64,000 nucleotides of DNA from Ananas comosus (lineage: Eukaryota > Streptophyta > Magnoliopsida > Poales > Bromeliaceae), in the NCBI RefSeq assembly GCF_001540865.1, contig NC_033621.1, forward strand, positions 3,721,939 through 3,785,938, given 5' to 3'. The translations under genes and the position numbers were made by a program. The first letter of the stretch is position 1. Each line of letters opens with the position of its first letter. The notes under the pieces are model-generated. The model made no database searches. It was not told the DNA's origin and saw only the letters and a list, made by a program, of their open reading frames with translations. This document shows positions 35,501-47,593 of the stretch, in pieces.

Positions 35501-37844
35501 AATGCAACCATCTGTGAAAAAGATAAAGGGGCATTCAGTAAAGTATCTTACATAGATGTTGAAGCCTTGAGGTTCTCCATCAGCATCAGAAACTACAACA
35601 ACACCAATATCATTTGTCAGGATGTCCACTGAGTTGTCAGTAGGAACAGTCACTGCAATCTTGAACTTGCGAGGCAAAAATTGGGTTCCATAAATGGGCT
35701 CAGGAGAATCTGGAAAGTTCGTGCCATGAGAATTATCATTCCGAGCTTTGGTTACTTCTGGAGGCTCCGCTGACATAATTTTCTCCCCATCTACCCACAG
35801 ATCATAATATGCACCAGACTGTGGGGTCAGAAGTGACGCGATATTTTCAGCAGTCTCCTGAGCAAAAACATACTCCTTTTTGGTGTACGGTGCAGCAGGA
35901 GCCAGCACGTTCCTATTAAGGTCTCCGCATGCACCAAGAGTCGAGCCCATGTTTCTGATGATAGTACTCATCACAGTCTTGAGGTTTTTCTTTAGGATGC
36001 CATGAAGTTGAAATGTCTGTCTAGTGGTCAAACGAAGGGTTCCGATACCAAACTCATCTGCAAGATCATCCATAACTAGGTAGAGCCTATTCGGGACTTT
36101 CCCACATGGGTTCTTTGTTCGGAGCATGAATTGGTAAGATTTTACTCCACGTTCATCTCTGTTAGTCTGTTGATAACTCCCATGGAACTTGATAAGTTGC
36201 GTGGCAGCCTCATTTATGTTCGCAGCCTCAGTGAGCAACTCCTCATTTAAAGGAAACCTAAGATAGTTGCTTTGCTCCTTAAATATTTCAACCTTGCTAC
36301 GTTTGGTTTCTGAAGTGTCTGGCTTTACAGGCTGCAATTATAAGCAGGATAATAAGTTACCTACTCTACAATCAGAACAACTTTAATTCACAAGCATACA
36401 ACAAATTCGTGTACTATCTTACAACTGGAACCGAAACAAAATTATAATGTAGTAAGCAGGCCGCACAACTTAGAAATGAACTTTAAAGATGGAAATAAAA
36501 CGTAAGTCATAGAGGTTTTTTTTCTTCTTCTTCCTTAGAAAATATGGAGATTGTGAAGGGTTACGTCAAAACGCAGCACACAATATTAATAAATCTCTCA
36601 TAGCATCAGTTTTGAGCTCTTCAACAACAACAACTACAGTCGAATAGAACAATTTGTGGCACAAATAGAAAAATTTCCTTTCCCAGAGGGAATGTGGAAC
36701 TATCATTGTATGCAACTTTAGCGAAAGAAATTTAATGAAAAGCTAGCAATGGAACTGCACATTGTAGGTTCCTAGGCACATAATACAATCATAGTGCGAT
36801 GTCTTATATGTGTGGTCTTTGCTAAAAAATCAATAGTTGTTTAGGTTATTATAAATGTGTCTAACTGAAAATTCTAAAAAAGTTCCTTCTTAGATTGATT
36901 ACTTTACAGTTAAGACCTTTGTATATAGGACTTCATATTATGGAATGCATGAGCACATGGCTTATCAAGCTGTTCATTCATAGCGCAAGCTCGGCTGCTC
37001 GGCTTGGCTTAAAATTAGGCTCGATGTGGCTCGTCCTGAATGAATTTCCACTCAAGCTTGATTAGAGCTTTAGGCTCGAAAGTAACTAATCACTGAGCTT
37101 GAAAAGCAGTGGACTCCATCTGGCTCAGTTTGTTTACACCCCTAAAGATTTGCATGTATACACTCGCATATAAGTTTCAACCATTTAAGTTTGTACGTAA
37201 TGACGCACAAAGATTTGCGATTTTGCAGTTCGAAGAATATCTACAAAGCAACAAGCTTTTATGTGCTACAAATCAAACATAAATCCAAAAACTTAATACA
37301 TCATTTTACGGCTAAGGAGGTACAACTTTCTTATTTCACTCATCGACGAACCATTGCGGAGTAAACATTGTTACACATAAACAAGAAATAAAAATATTAC
37401 TTATTCAAACAAAATCTGATATTAGATACACATGCGCCATCAACACCAAATGGAACACTAAAATAGAGAAATTTCCACGATCATCTAACAAAAAACTCAA
37501 CAAAATCCAAACATCAGCATACTTCCTACAATCACACTGACTATTCAGATTCCGATTTGAACTAATCTACCAAAAAATACTCAAAAAATTGCAAATTTCC
37601 CCACAGAAACCAGCGAGAAGTGGTCGAAACAAGATCTCACCGTGGAAACGGCGCTAATGACGGAGGAAGAGGACGAGCTCGAGGAGGTCGAGAGGGGCAA
37701 AAGGTGCGGCGATCTCGTTGAAAGAGGCATCGATCCATGGCGCCTGAGCCCCTGGAACACAGGGACCACCTCCTTCCGGTCCTTCCCCCCGCCGATCGCC
37801 CCCGCCGCCGCCGCCGAGGTCGCCGCCGCCGCCGCCGCCGCCAT
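32350..37844 (-). CDS. SIR: Ferredoxin-dependent sulfite reductase, chloroplastic (8 exons, complete)
   Basis: The enzyme reduces sulfite to sulfide with six electrons from ferredoxin in the plastid stroma, the last reductive step of sulfate assimilation. Exons, all bounded by GT-AG and all phase 0, are 37844-37641, 36331-35552, 35160-34864, 34676-34479, 34265-34131, 34032-33916, 33146-32988 and 32556-32350, giving 698 residues. Residues 1 to about 65 are Ala/Ser-rich and basic, like a transit peptide. The siroheme/[4Fe-4S] signature is intact: CPALPLC (C508, C514) and GCPNGC (C554, C558). R139, R208, K290 and K292 match the sulfite-pocket Arg/Lys set of characterised enzymes. The ATG at 37844 was chosen because upstream codons only read through a (CT)n tract. 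The final exon extends about 55 residues past the end I recall for maize SiR. The first AATAAA after the stop is at 31918-31913, 432 bases downstream. Homology is recognised from memory of plant SiR, with no search run. Confidence 0.97.
34683..34739 (-). repeat. (TTTA)n microsatellite forming the 3' end of SIR intron 3
   Basis: The tetranucleotide repeat sits directly before the acceptor of exon 4 on the minus strand. It therefore supplies the U-rich tract between branch point and the AG at 34678-34677. Intron 3 is only 187 bases long, so the repeat makes up about a third of it. Confidence 0.8.
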
Positions 37845-37850
37845 CGCCTT

Positions 37851-37897
<47 letters not shown>

Positions 37898-38011
37898 GGA
37901 GTGGGAATAAAATGGCGAGGAGCGGAGTAAAACCAAGCGCCGGGATTCGACGCCGCCACCAAAACAAAGGGGAGGAGGAGGGTCAGATTTTTCTTAGGGC
38001 GAAGTTCTGCT
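37845..38011 (-). promoter_or_regulatory. SIR 5' leader with (CT)n tract
   Basis: On the minus strand this is the sequence directly before the SIR start codon. It holds an uninterrupted (CT)n run (plus-strand GA, 37854-37893) ending about 10 bases before the ATG, preceded by GC-rich sequence. Pyrimidine tracts in leaders are common in plant genes. I see no convincing TATA box inside this stretch. The nearest TATA-like sequence (minus TTATATTT, near 38085-38095) lies within the neighbouring inverted-repeat element. Confidence 0.5.
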
Positions 38012-38884
38012 CAGTCCCTGTACTATCTCGACATCACAATTTGATTCCTTCACCTTTTACTTTATTTTTTTTTTCCTTAACTTCTAAATATAAAACTGAA
38101 TTGCATTATTTCTAAAATTACCGTACTTTTAATTTATAGGTCTTTAAATGCATTGTTTCTTAAAATATTTTAGCTCAACTCTGTAAATATATTATATTAT
38201 ATTTTTGTTAAATATATGCATTTCAGAAATAGATCTCTTAATTTTTTTTTACTTTTATTTGACTGAGACGTTTTTTATTTTATTCTTTACCAATCAAAAC
38301 TAGCCTACTTAGCTAGACATCTTAATTGGCTTTCAAAACATCTGAGATGTCTTACGACTAAACTTTCAGCGTGAATTTTTTTTGCTAGGAAATAAGGCTT
38401 TTTTTCAAACAAAATAAATATTTTAATTTCAGTAATCTCCACCAATTAAAATATTTAAAATTTTATTGAATCTAATAATTATTATGTTAAATTTAACTAT
38501 TTGAATACTTTTTAAGCTATAATTAAAAAAAACATGTTAATTATTAAAAGTCCTTTATTTTAAGCAATATTCAATTTAAGTTAGAAGGATATTTAAATTA
38601 ATGCAACTAAAGATTGAGAAAATATTGAAAGCTATATTTCAGAATGGCACATAATTGTGAAATTCTCCATACATATTTTTTATCTAAAAAAACTAAATTA
38701 TATGGCAAATTGTTTTTATTAGTTGATAAGTAACCAAAAGTATTATTATTATTATAAACAAAAAACTAGGTTGTTCTCATGGTGAGGGATTAAAATGAAG
38801 CATATATTGAATATTGGATATATACAAGGACTGAGGTGAAAAATATAAGGACTAAGTTGCAATATTAAGATACGACGGGGAGCT
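38012..38884. mobile_element. Inverted-repeat element abutting the SIR leader
   Basis: The left end CAGTCCCTGTACTATCTCG and the reverse complement of the right end (CAGCTCCCCGTCGTATCTTA) stay similar for about 60 bases, through CACAATTTGATTCC against TGCAACTTAGTCC. The interior is AT-rich with no coding capacity. No clear target duplication is found. It starts 168 bases upstream of the SIR start codon. Confidence 0.45.
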
Positions 38885-40605
38885 GGCCGTTGTCTTATTA
38901 ATATAAACATATTTTGGGGAGCCGTGCAGTGTTGTCCATACGAGTGGGATATTAGGTAGTGGGAAAGGAGATGATATTCTTACGCACTTATTTTTCGTTT
39001 GAGTGAACACCCTGCACTTCCTCGTCGTGTACTGCTGTAGTAGATCGCAGAGAAGGGGGGGTGAAAATATCAGTAATTGTTTTTTTTTATTTTTTTTAAA
39101 TAACCCGAGTGGATCTTGTGCGCCTCGGGTTCATTGAACTTGGACGGGTTGATGCGAAAATGCAAAGAGTAGCCAAATTCGACTTGGGTGCGGCTGCGTT
39201 TACAAAAGTTTTATTAAAAAATAACCTTAGGTCATATTTGCTGTGGATATTTACTTGACTAATTTGTATAAAAAATTTACTAATTTTATATTTTTATAAA
39301 AACTAGTTATAGTGCACGTGCAATGCACGTAACATTTAATTAAATTAAATTTAAATTTAAATTTTAAATTTAAATAATTATTGATGGTATAAATTTATTT
39401 ATCAGTTAATTTTTTTCTAAAATTAATTTTTTTAATATGTATCCAAATTTTAGAAATTTAAAGTAATTCTAAATTTTAAATTAATAAATTCATATTTAAA
39501 TTTATGAATAAAACTCAAAATTTGAAATTAATTTTGAATCCATAATTTGAATATAAATAATTATTAAAGACATTAATTTATTTATCATCCCATCTATTTT
39601 TCAAATTTGGTATATTTTCAAGTTAATTAATTATTTTTAATTTGAAATACTGTTTACACAACCAAAATATTGAAATTTTAATTAATTTCAAATTTTGAAT
39701 TAAAATATTAATTCACATTGAAATTATGAACCAAATTTAAAATTTAAAGTTGATTTTACAAGCTTATTTAATTTTTTTTTTCATCTAATTTTTTTGTTAG
39801 CTAAATTGAGAGATAGTATAATACAATATTTCAATGTTTGTGCATAGAGGTTTTCGTCTTTTTTTATATAAGCTATTGAAAATTATTTTATGCAGACGCG
39901 GCAAAATATCTTTTTCGGTGCACATAATTTAGATAGGTATATAATTTCTTATCTATTCTCCGCAATAGATGCCATATTTTTCCAACTAAAAAAAGGGTAT
40001 GTGTGCTGTAACAATTATTTAATAAATTATTTCAATCATAGTTAATTTTGTGATTAATTTACTACAAATTTAAATTTTAAATTGTAAAATTATATGTTAT
40101 GATTTCTATTTATGAAAATATTCATACTTTATAATTAGTAGGTAAATGAGATAATTTATATATTCACTTATAAAAATATATTAAATATTATATTGATGAG
40201 GAAGGTATTATATGATTGGATATTATTAAGGTGGCGCAGATTTACGTGTGAGATAAAAATATTAAGAAATGCGGAATATGTATTTGTAATAAAATATGAT
40301 ATTTGTTGGCTTGGCGCGTATTAAGAGACTATGAACGCGAATAAAAATCGGTAATTTGATAGTTACTATCAAAGGTAAAAAAATGACAGATATCTTAATT
40401 CTCAGTCATTGGATTAGATTCATGACTAAGAATTAATATATTTTATGGATAATTTAAAACATAAAATAAAATCGTACGCTGCATTATTTCACTTACGTTG
40501 AGATGAATGATAATTATTAGTATTAATGATTATAATTATAAGGATTCGCTTTCTGGAAGAGGGAAAATATTTTAACTCGCGCTCTTTTATAAGTAGTATA
40601 TATAG
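38885..40605. other. AT-rich DNA, possibly one old transposon
   Basis: Bases 39295-40605 are bounded by AAAACTAGTTATAGTGCACG and, at the right, GCTCTTTTATAAGTAGTAT, roughly inverted (ACTAGTTATA against TATAAGTAGT). That may mark a degraded element of about 1.3 kb. No gene is seen. Confidence 0.3.
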
Positions 40606-41232
40606 TAGGGTGAACTTGGGCCCGGGCTAAACAAGGCCGGCACCTGATGCCATGTTTGGGCCGCGCTTTGAGTATTAAAAAATACCTTGGTTGTTCGGCG
40701 CGGCATGAAAAATTTAGGCACCGCAAGAAATTTTGGGCATTTGGGTATTGGTCCAAGCCCGCCAGAGCCGACCAAAAACCGATATATTAATTATCAAAAT
40801 AAAATATTTAATTATATATATATTATTTATCTATAAAAGAAATAAATAATATCGTATATCATATATAGTATATATTGTTATTAATGATATATATTTATAT
40901 ATATGAGGATATATTATATATTAACAAAATATTTAGTTCCATATTAAAATATATTTGATATTAGATATTAATTTTTTTGATGTGATCAAACAAAAAATAC
41001 GCATTTTATTTTAATTTTATACAAATAAAAGTATTTATGTATTTTATGATAAATGCATAAAATGGGCCTCCACAAAGCCCGATGGGTATTGGGCATTGGG
41101 CTTGGGCTTAGGCCGGGCCTTAATTTTTTTAAAAAATAGGGTAAAAGCCTGACCCGAAGCCCAACATTTTCTTTTGGGCCGGGCTTGGGCATAGTATTAC
41201 CCGACCCAAACCCGGCTCAGTTCTACCCCCAA
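40606..41232. mobile_element. hAT-like relic
   Basis: The left end TAGGGTGAACTTGGGCCCGG and the inverted right end GGGGGTAGAACTGAGCCGGG, with many GGGCTTGGGC/GCCCAAGCC subterminal words, fit hAT MITEs. The flanks do not give a clean 8-bp duplication and an ATAGAT hexamer run follows at 41233-41258. Confidence 0.5.
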
Positions 41233-41258
41233 TAGATATAGATATAGATATAGATAAA

Positions 41259-42200
41259 TTATTTTTTAAAATTTTATAATTTTACTTCGAATTTTTAGTA
41301 AACATATCAAAATATTTTTATTTTTTTCTTTTCTATTTTTTTTCGTTCGTTCGTTTGTTTTTCTCCTCCGTTCTGCTGTCGTTTCTTTCCCTCTTCTCCG
41401 CTCACTTTTTTTTTCTTTCTTTTCAGTCTCTTCACTGCTCTCACGTCGTTGTCACGCTCTTTTCTATTATCTCGGCCACACCTTCATTGACACTGGTTCG
41501 AATATGGCACAAATTGTATAGGTGAGGCTATAGTAGAGGGCATGGCCGTCAACTGTGACAGCGACGACGACGAAGGTGCCATAAAATTTGAGATGACAGA
41601 GAGGGAGAGCACGTTGGGGCGGGGGCTACGGAGGGTGTGCGGTAGCAAAAAAATATATATACATATAGATGATGGAAGACAAAGAAAAAATAAGAAAAAA
41701 AATAATTTTCTTATATTTTTTTTTTTCCACCTCTTCTATATCTTTTTAAATTATCGTGCCCCCTCCTTAGCTCTGTGCCGCAGCAACCACTCTGGCCCCA
41801 ACGCGCTCTCCCTCAATTTCATCTTCAAATCCTACGCTACTCTCATCACGATCGCCATTCATGGCCACAGCATGTGCTGTGGGCTCATTTTCTCGATTTA
41901 TACCATATCTGAGCTAGCGACGACGGAAACGTGGGCGAGATAAGAGAGACGGGTGTGGTGTCAACTTGGGGACGAATTGAGCAGAAGTAAGGAAAGAAAG
42001 CAAGAGGAGAAAGAGAGAAAAAAAAACGGCGATATGGACGAAGATTAATCGGGAGAGAAAAAAAGAGAGAAAAAATAAAAAATTTTGATCATTATGCTAA
42101 AAATTCAAACTGAATTTATAAAATCTAAAAAAATGACCTATTTTTACAAAAACACAAAACTGGTGAATTTTTTATGCAAAAAGGGCTATCAATTTTTTAT
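41259..42200. mobile_element. Degraded fold-back / Mutator-like element (relative of 46280-50539)
   Basis: The right end (GGTGAATTTTTTATGCAAAA near 42157-42176, preceded by TTTACAAAAACACAAAACTG) mirrors the left text TTCGAATTTTTAGTAAACAT. Both match the arm ends of the larger fold-back element. The left tip is missing. The interior is pyrimidine-rich on one side and purine-rich on the other and holds a 133-codon frame (41542-41943) that resembles no known protein. Confidence 0.45.
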
Positions 42201-42208
42201 TTTGAAAA

Positions 42209-42525
42209 AACTTCAAATATCACCTATATGATTTCGCACTTTTTTATTTTAGTACCATATGATTTAATGTGTATAAATTTAGTATCTTGTGGTTTTATTT
42301 TTTTCTTTTTATTATCCTCCACTAATTTTTTTTCGTTAAATTCGTGACAAAGTTAAAGCTAAAAGGTATTAAAGTGAATATTTGATAAACTTGGGTGGGG
42401 TATCTGAAGTTTTTTGTATATAATTTAACGAAATGTTAACAATGAGCCGATGAAAAGAGAAAAATAAAATCACATGATACTAAGTTGAGAAAATGTGAAA
42501 CCATAGGGGCGCTATTTAAGTTTAC
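42209..42525. mobile_element. MITE (family E, copy 3)
   Basis: The sequence AAACTTCAAATATCACC opens it and GAGAAAATGTGAAACC is near its right end. It matches the element at 2384-2731 along its length with scattered differences. It sits directly beside the fold-back relic. Confidence 0.55.
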
Positions 42526-42586
42526 CCTTAATAATAATAGTAGAGAGAGAGACAAAAAAAAAATTAATTGTGTATATTTGCCTTTG

Positions 42587-43256
<670 letters not shown>

Positions 43257-43259
43257 TAT

Positions 43260-43301
<42 letters not shown>

Positions 43302-44070
43302 TATATATAATGACTCCTAATGCTGTTAAAAGAATCAAGTTATTGTGCTTGTAGATTTTAACCAATGGATTAAGAAGAAATGCAGTTAGGATGATGATGG
43401 GCCCCTAGTATTAAGTGGCGTGGTTGTTGAATAGTTATAATCCTAATTGGTTGAAAATGCATCCGAGAAGTAGATCTAACGGTAAAAAAACTTACAAGCA
43501 CCAAATGCTTGGCTTTTAAAGCACCATAAGGCTGAATCGTATCCTCTCTATATATATATAGAGTCCGTCTACGGTTGTAAAAGCACCAAGCACTTGGTGT
43601 TTGTAAAGATTTTTTAGCCGTTAGAGTCGACGCCTTTGATCATTTTTTATGAGCCGTTAGATTATACTATATCAACCACTACCCACTCAACCTAGTGAGC
43701 CCAGCGAATCATCCTAACCGCAACATCCCTTAATCCAAGGGCGCAAAAACTATAAGTACCGAATGATTGGACTTTAAAAGCATAGGAGCTCATTCTCTCT
43801 CTCTCTCGTCTCTCTCTCTTCTATATATTAATATATATATAATATATATACGAGTGCTATGAATACTTTTACAAGTATCACCATGCATGTGGCTATTAGG
43901 TTTTAAGCCATGGATCTACTTTTTGGATTATTAATAGCCTTGGATTTAAACATTATTCCACCTACGACACCTAAGACCATCATCTCAACCTCACATCTTT
44001 CCATCCACAGGTTAAAACAACACTCAAGTATCAACCCCCATTGATACTTTAGCACAGATCACTAGCCCTG

Positions 44071-44112
<42 letters not shown>

Positions 44113-44645
44113 TATATATATATTATAATATATATATATTATATATATATATAGAATTGAGCTCCTATAGCTTTTCAAGTTACAGTCATTGGTAACTTAA
44201 TACAGTTTTTTGGCCTTGGATTAAGGGAATGTTGTGGTTAGGATATGTGAGCTCACTAAAGGGTTGAGTGGGAGTTGGTTGAAGTAGTATAATCTAGACA
44301 GGATAAAAATGGATCAAAAGGCGTCGATCTAACGGTAAAAAATTTACAAACACCAAGTGCTTGGTGCTTTTACAAGCACCGTAAGCCGGGACTCTATATA
44401 TATATAGAGAGAGAGTTCAGCTTATGGTGCTTGTAAATAGCACCAAAGCATTTGGTGCTTGTAAGTTTTTTAGCCGTTAGATCTACTTCATCGATCATTT
44501 TGCAACCATATAGATTATAAATATTCAACCAACCACCCACTTAACCCTAAGGGGCCACATCATCCTAACCGCATATTCTCTTAAATCCAATGGTTAAAAT
44601 CTACAAGGGCACAATAACTCTGATACTTTTAAAACATAGAGAGTT

Positions 44646-44700
<55 letters not shown>
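43257..44700. mobile_element. Cluster of five microsatellite-flanked inverted-repeat elements
   Basis: Between successive (TA)n blocks lie family B copies at about 43310-43545, 43562-43790 (opposite orientation), 44155-44393 and 44413-44643 (opposite orientation). A family C copy with a GGATCTACTTTTTGG block lies at about 43852-44070. B copies share TTAGGATGATG, GAGTGGG, GATCTAACGGT and GCACCAAGTGCTTGG words. Elements are separated by nothing but (TA)n or short (GA)n/(CT)n runs. Long TA tracts are at 44079-44150 and 44649-44698. Confidence 0.6.
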
Positions 44701-44705
<5 letters not shown>

Positions 44706-46270
44706 TATAGTATATATATAAAATGTTGCCAATGGAGAAAGCCAGTGGAGAAAGCCCTAAAGTTTTTCTTAAAAAAAAAAAAGAAAAAAAAAGAGAAAGC
44801 CCTAAAGTAGTAAACAGAATTAACCACCCATTTAAATACTTTACAACTACTTGGTAATCCTTGGTTATTTATTAACTACTTAGTGTACTAATAGTATTAA
44901 AGTAATATGAAATAACTGTCATTCTCCAAGCTAGAGTTAACAAAGAATAATTTTTATATATTTTTTATTCAACACTCTACCTCACGGTTAGGCTGTTTGG
45001 GCTCAAAACTTTTAATAGGCTCAACATTTGACTTAAAGTAAATGGGAGAAAAATGAAGGACTATTTTGTATTGAGGTTTATATAAAGCTAATAGGCAAAA
45101 TAGAGTTACGACGAAAGTATATAGAGATATGCTTGTCATTTTTTCGATAGGATCATAAAAAATATATTATAACCGACTCATTGCGATAATACAACAATCT
45201 CTCCGTAATTCTAAATAGAGTCCTAGATGAGACCATGGGTCACGACCTCATATTCTAATATATGTTAAAGATTATGAAATAATTAATTTTATTTAAAAGC
45301 TTAAACTATTAGAAAATTGTATTACATATTTTCATATTCAACAGATGGTATTATTAAAAAAATTACTCTTATTTTAACAGAAATATTATTTTTTGAACGC
45401 AATCACAAACAACAAACAAGTGAGTGGGGGCATGTAAAACGGGTCAGGTGACTCGTGGGCTAGCAGTCCCATGGCATGAGTATATGACTGCACGAGCCAT
45501 GCTAGACATAGGATAATAAAGTAAAAAATTAATCGACCACTAATATACTATATTTTATCATCTTATGGTTTGCAAATTGTATTATTTGCTAGCAAAATCT
45601 TTGAATAGTAAAGTAAAAACATAATAATTGGTTGCAGGGTAGCATTGTGGTTGTTTTCTTTAAATTTACATTTTTTTAGAGTTACAATACAACACAATCA
45701 CTCAACTCGTTAGGAATTAATTGTACTGAGTTCACGACATTATCAACTGAGAAGCTATTGATCGATGGTTTCCAGTTTAACAGGTGATCTGCTACAACAC
45801 TCACCAGTTTTTAGACTAATGATTTGTACTAGGTGATTCCTATTTGGTGACGATAATTATGATTTATTGAACGACTTATGTGGTGATTAGTGTTTAATAA
45901 TTACTTAGAGAAATTAATCTGAATGATCTGCCTTTTCTTCTGAACTCATTGTAAAGTTAGGCCCCAAATGAGGGGAGGGGGAATTTGCTCACTAACTTTT
46001 TTGCACTCAGTAATGAGCTTCTATCTCATTCTTAGCTATTCCTGCTTCATAAAAGATGAAATAACTTGTGAGGAATGACCCTCTCTTTGTCCAGTAGTCG
46101 AGCATCACACTCAACAGAAAGGGCCAGCTAGAAATTTTTAGTTGAACACTGTAATTCGTTTACCGTATTCTATAACACGGTAATTGAAATTAACACTGCA
46201 TGTGTTCTTTTTGTTAAGTTAGGGCAATCCTTCTAATTTTTTTTGAATTGTTAACTCAAAGAGAATACAA
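44701..46270. other. Intergenic DNA, nothing recognised
   Basis: No gene, RNA gene or transposon terminus is supported across this stretch. Confidence 0.4.
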
Positions 46271-47593
46271 TATTTTTTTGGCCAATTTGCATAAAAAATT
46301 CATAAATTTTGAGCATTTACAAAACTGGGCCGCCTTTTTTGATTTTGTAAATTCGGTTCGAATTTTCAGCAAACTGACCAAAATACTCTTATTACTTTTT
46401 CTCTCTTCTCTTCTTTTCTCTCGTTCATTTTTTTTCTCTAGCCGAAGAAAGTAGCGAAGGCGGAGGCAGAGGCGAAGGCGGAGGCAGAGGCGAAGGCGGA
46501 AACAGCCCGCCTCGCCTTTGACCCTCATGCTCTCGCCCTCGCCCTTGCCCTCGTCAGCGCACCTCCCACCTTCCTCGCCTAATGCTCTCGCCCTCGCCCT
46601 TGCCCTCGCCGTGACTCTTGTTTTTTTTTTCCTCTCCAACTCTTCTCCACCGTCTCCGACGACGACGCCTCTCTCATCCTTCCCCGCCCTTCTCGTCCTC
46701 TCCCTCTCCCTCCTCCTTTGCCGCCTTCGACGACGACGCATCTTCGCCGACGCCGACGCCTACACCGTGGAGGTCGCTGCGGCGTTGCAATTTCGGAGTA
46801 GGGGGTCCTTAACGGCGTCGTTGTCGGCGCCGTGGCCGTTGGCAGAGAGGGGTGACTAAAAAAAATTATAGAAGAAGTAAGAAAAAAAATAAAAATAAAA
46901 AATTATAGAAAAAGAAAGATGAAGATAAAATTGCACCGTTAAAAGAACGTTGCATTATTATGGACATAAGTTGAGATGAAAATTACACTCTTTAAATAAA
47001 AATTGCACTTTTGGAAGATATTTACACTGTTTCTTTTCTTATTGCACTCTTTCAGACGTAAATTGTATCCATTAAGATAAAAGTTACGCTCTTTAAACAA
47101 AAGTTGTACTCTTTGAGAGATATTTACACTATTTTTTCTCTTCGTGCACTCTTTGAGATGTAAACTGCACCCCCTTTAAGAGATATTTATACTGTTTCTC
47201 CTCTTGTTGCACTATTTTTTATCTTGTTGCACTATTTTTTCTCTTATTACACTGTTTCTCCTCTTAAAGGGTGCGATTCAAGATAAGTAACAGTGTAACA
47301 AGAGGAGAAATAATGCAACAAGAGGAGAAACAGTGCAACAATAGGAGAAACAATATAAATATCTCTTAAAGGAGTGCAGTTTACATCTCATAGAGTACAA
47401 CAAGACGAGAAACATTGTAAATATCTCTCAAAGAGTGCAACTTTCGTTTAAAGAGTGCAACTTTCATCTTAATAGATGCAGTTTACATCTGAAAAAGTGC
47501 AATAAGAGGAGAAACAGTGTAAATATCTCTCAAAGAGTGTAATTTTCGTTTAAAGAGTATAATTTTTATCTTAAAACTGCAGTTTACATCTTA

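Noticed and set aside
35459..35551. Continuation of the SIR exon 2 frame past 35552
   Set aside because: It runs through a GTAAGA donor into intron 2, and the family text resumes at exon 3 ([10 protein letters not shown]) from 35160.
37845..37967. Upstream in-frame extension of SIR (starting MFWWRRR)
   Set aside because: The extension is translation of the (CT)n leader into Leu-Ser repeats. The ATG at 37844 gives a normal Ala/Ser-rich transit peptide.
41542..41943. 133-codon frame as a gene
   Set aside because: It lies inside a fold-back relic, crosses A-rich and T-rich runs and matches nothing known.
46256..46859. Arg/Glu-rich and Ser/Pro-rich frames in the fold-back arms (also 50012-50492)
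   Set aside because: The same block is mirrored in the other arm and encodes low-complexity text on both strands, so it is arm sequence rather than a gene.
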